From assembly GCA_934273135.1 (NCBI GenBank), contig CAKQSU010000071.1, forward strand, positions 1 through 6,485: DNA of 6,485 nt, given 5' to 3'. The translations under genes were made by a program, and so were the position numbers. The notes under the pieces are model-generated. The model was not told the DNA's origin and ran no database searches. It saw only the letters and a list, made by a program, of their open reading frames with translations. This stretch comes from an uncultured Clostridia bacterium (GTDB lineage Bacteria; Bacillota; Clostridia; Christensenellales; Borkfalkiaceae). Shown one piece after another: positions 4,633 to 6,485 of this stretch (the first letter of the stretch is position 1; each line of letters starts with the position of its first letter).

Positions 4633-6485
4633 ATGATGAAGTTTTTCACTAAAAAAATATTGAGTATAGTTTCTATCGCGCTTGCCGTAATCGTCGTCGG
4701 CGTAACCTGGGCTTCCGTAATGCTTTCGAGCAAGTCGACTTACGACGAATACTATAAGCAGGCGATTGCCGAAAAGGAACAAAAAAAGTATCTTAACTCT
4801 TTGCCGCTCGAATTAAAGGGCATTTCCGCGGAGCTTGCGGAGGGCAAGGAATACTTCACGGACGGGCTTGCTTCGCCTAAAAACGAGGACTTGGTCGTCA
4901 CCGCGCACTTTACCGAAAAGGGTAAGGATTTCGACAAATATCTCCGTTCGGACGCTTACGATATGACGGTCGCCGAGGATTTTGCCGAAAAGGGCGGAAA
5001 GATAGGGGTGTCCTACACGTTTATTCCCGAAAAGAAGAACGAAACCGACCCCGACCCCGAACCCACGGTAAAAACCGCGGAAGTAGAAGTAAAGCTCACG
5101 AAAGTCGCGCTTAAAGAATTAAGGCTCGAAAAAACGCCTTATCGCATTTACTATTCCGACGCAATGAAGTTCGACACGGACGGAATGAGCTGCATAGCCG
5201 TTTACAACAACGGCAGAGAAGCTGTCGTCCCCGCGGATAAGCTCGCCGTCGAATCGAACGGAAACTTAAAAGCGGGCGCGGAAACGGCAACCGTTTCCTA
5301 CACTCTCGAAGACGTCAAAAAAACGCTCGAAGTCCCCGTAACGGTAGTTAAAGCGGCGGATTATACCGACGGCGAAGTGCTTTCTATCGTCGCCGACGGC
5401 GAATCCGTTTCCGTCAGGGAAGGCGCAATGCTTTCTTCCGTAACCCTTCCCGTTCGCGCGACTTACGACAACGGCAACCGCTTGCTTTTAAAAGACGGCG
5501 ATTACACCGTTACGGGCAATACCGAAAAGGCTACTTTCGCCAATAACTGCGTCTTAACGTGCGCGCTCAAAGAAAACGCTTCCGTAGTCTGCAAAACCGC
5601 CGCTAAGGTAGTTTACGAAAAGGAAGCGGAAGAAACGACCGTCACGGGCGCGGAAATAGCCGAAGAAAACGGAGTGAAAGCCGTTAAGAACTTTGCGGAT
5701 AACGCAAAATTGAGCTTCAACGTCAAGTCCTCTTCGCTTGCGAAAGGCAAATTCACGGTAAGAATAAAGAACCTTGCGAGCGAGGAAGTAAACCTCGGCG
5801 ACGCTTTGTCGCTCACCGTCAACGGCGCAAGTTATTACGTTTCGAAAACGCTTAAAGCGGCGGGCGGCGCGGATTACGCGTACTATACGCTCCCTTCGAC
5901 CGTGCTTTATACGGGCGACAACGCGATAAGCCTTTCCGTTAAAGCCGGCGCAAAGATAGCTATCGACAAATTCTTGTACGAAACTCGTTACGAAGGCACT
6001 TTCTATTCGTCGGTCGGCGAATATATAGCAAACAACGAAACGCCTAATCTTTCGGTGACGAAAGCCGTGGAATGGAATAACGTGCAAAAAGCGTACATGC
6101 ACGGTATCTGCTCGGATGAAAGGTATATCTACGGCGCATGCACGGGCTGGAGCGCAGGAAAGCGCGCCATACTCGTTAAAAAGTACGACCCCGAAACGGG
6201 CAGCCTTATTGCTTTTTCCGCGCCTACGGCGGCGGAATCGAGCGAAGATTTTGCGGGCATTGCGTATATCGACGGCAAAGTCATAACCTTTATGAGCGAC
6301 GGCACGAAGTATTGCATAGACTCCTCGCTTACGGGTAGCTGGGAAGAATACAAAGGTATTTCGTTCAAAGATTACGAAAACACCCCCATATACGACGCGG
6401 CGTACGTTGCGAAAAATCAGACTTACGTTTTGAGAACGTCGGCAGGGCAAGCCACGCTTTTCAATAAGGCGGGCGAAAAGAAAGG
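4633..6485 (+). CDS. Surface protein with Ig-like domains, CBM-like sandwich and propeller-like region (3' truncated by window)
   Basis: The frame is open for 617 full codons and runs off the window end. The N-terminus has basic residues and a hydrophobic helix (about 9-31), either a signal anchor or a signal peptide; no lipobox cysteine is seen. A first beta-rich, Ig-like region spans about 57-156 and is interrupted by an acidic, proline-containing stretch (DPDPEP, 139-144). Residues about 157-240 fit a bacterial Ig-like domain of the Big_3 kind, with DGMSCIAVYNNGRE as the typical strand and turn. A third Ig-like unit spans about 249-330. Residues about 337-455 resemble a CBM6/CBM35-type beta-sandwich, ending with the GDNAISLSV and IDKF strands. 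From about 484 onward, short strand pairs such as AYIDGKVITF and GTKYCID suggest a beta-propeller. No catalytic motif is visible. It starts 2 bases after the GH3 stop, so the two are probably co-expressed. A role as a surface carbohydrate-binding or adhesive partner is inference. It resembles no specific named protein that I know. Confidence 0.85.
   Translation, partial: MMKFFTKKILSIVSIALAVIVVGVTWASVMLSSKSTYDEYYKQAIAEKEQKKYLNSLPLELKGISAELAEGKEYFTDGLASPKNEDLVVTAHFTEKGKDFDKYLRSDAYDMTVAEDFAEKGGKIGVSYTFIPEKKNETDPDPEPTVKTAEVEVKLTKVALKELRLEKTPYRIYYSDAMKFDTDGMSCIAVYNNGREAVVPADKLAVESNGNLKAGAETATVSYTLEDVKKTLEVPVTVVKAADYTDGEVLSIVADGESVSVREGAMLSSVTLPVRATYDNGNRLLLKDGDYTVTGNTEKATFANNCVLTCALKENASVVCKTAAKVVYEKEAEETTVTGAEIAEENGVKAVKNFADNAKLSFNVKSSSLAKGKFTVRIKNLASEEVNLGDALSLTVNGASYYVSKTLKAAGGADYAYYTLPSTVLYTGDNAISLSVKAGAKIAIDKFLYETRYEGTFYSSVGEYIANNETPNLSVTKAVEWNNVQKAYMHGICSDERYIYGACTGWSAGKRAILVKKYDPETGSLIAFSAPTAAESSEDFAGIAYIDGKVITFMSDGTKYCIDSSLTGSWEEYKGISFKDYENTPIYDAAYVAKNQTYVLRTSAGQATLFNKAGEKK

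Noticed and set aside
5554..6450. Long minus-strand open frame (298 codons) opposite the Ig-like/propeller gene
   Set aside because: Its translation is Arg/Phe/Val-rich with no recognisable domain. It is the antisense shadow of a plus-strand frame that has a ribosome binding site, a membrane helix and domain-like patterns.

Overview
The window comes from an anaerobic, polysaccharide-degrading Firmicute, probably a gut or rumen Clostridia lineage. The evidence is indirect. Strong AAGGAGG/GGAGGG ribosome binding sites and sigma-A-type promoter hexamers are present, coding DNA is of medium GC while the spacer is AT-rich, and two family-3 glycoside hydrolases (GH3) have the permuted domain order known from rumen and gut Clostridia. 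No genus can be assigned from the sequence.

Layout: (1) 2-967 is the 3' end of a GH3 gene cut by the window edge. It encodes the (beta/alpha)8 catalytic domain followed by a C-terminal membrane helix, and its active-site motifs are intact. A good intrinsic terminator follows at 1005-1041. (2) 968-1615 is a 648-base spacer with no convincing protein gene. It holds a near-ideal promoter (TTGACA, 17 bases, extended -10), a region of possible RNA structure including an uninterrupted run of 12 G, a second intrinsic terminator at 1430-1461, a weaker second promoter, and a set of mutually exclusive stems just upstream of the next ribosome binding site. (3) 1616-4630 is a complete 1004-residue GH3 paralogue with a membrane helix at each end. 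Its order is C-terminal-type GH3 domain, fibronectin-III-like domain, then catalytic barrel. The nucleophile and the candidate acid/base are retained, but several otherwise invariant sugar-binding residues have changed. (4) 4633-6485 starts 2 bases after that stop codon and stays open to the window end. It encodes at least 617 residues of a membrane-tethered or secreted protein with Ig-like domains, a probable carbohydrate-binding-type beta-sandwich and the start of what looks like a beta-propeller.

How the genes may work together (inference): genes 2 and 3 look translationally coupled, so a divergent membrane-anchored GH3 and a multi-domain surface binding protein would be made together. The upstream GH3, with a standard active site, is transcribed separately. 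The catalytic domains should face outward and act on oligosaccharides at the cell surface, with the Ig-like/propeller protein as an adhesin, substrate-binding or scaffold partner.

The items most worth a second look are the promoter-to-terminator segment at about 1170-1461, which could be an independent small RNA or an attenuated leader, and the altered active site of the second GH3. Neither is proven by the sequence alone.
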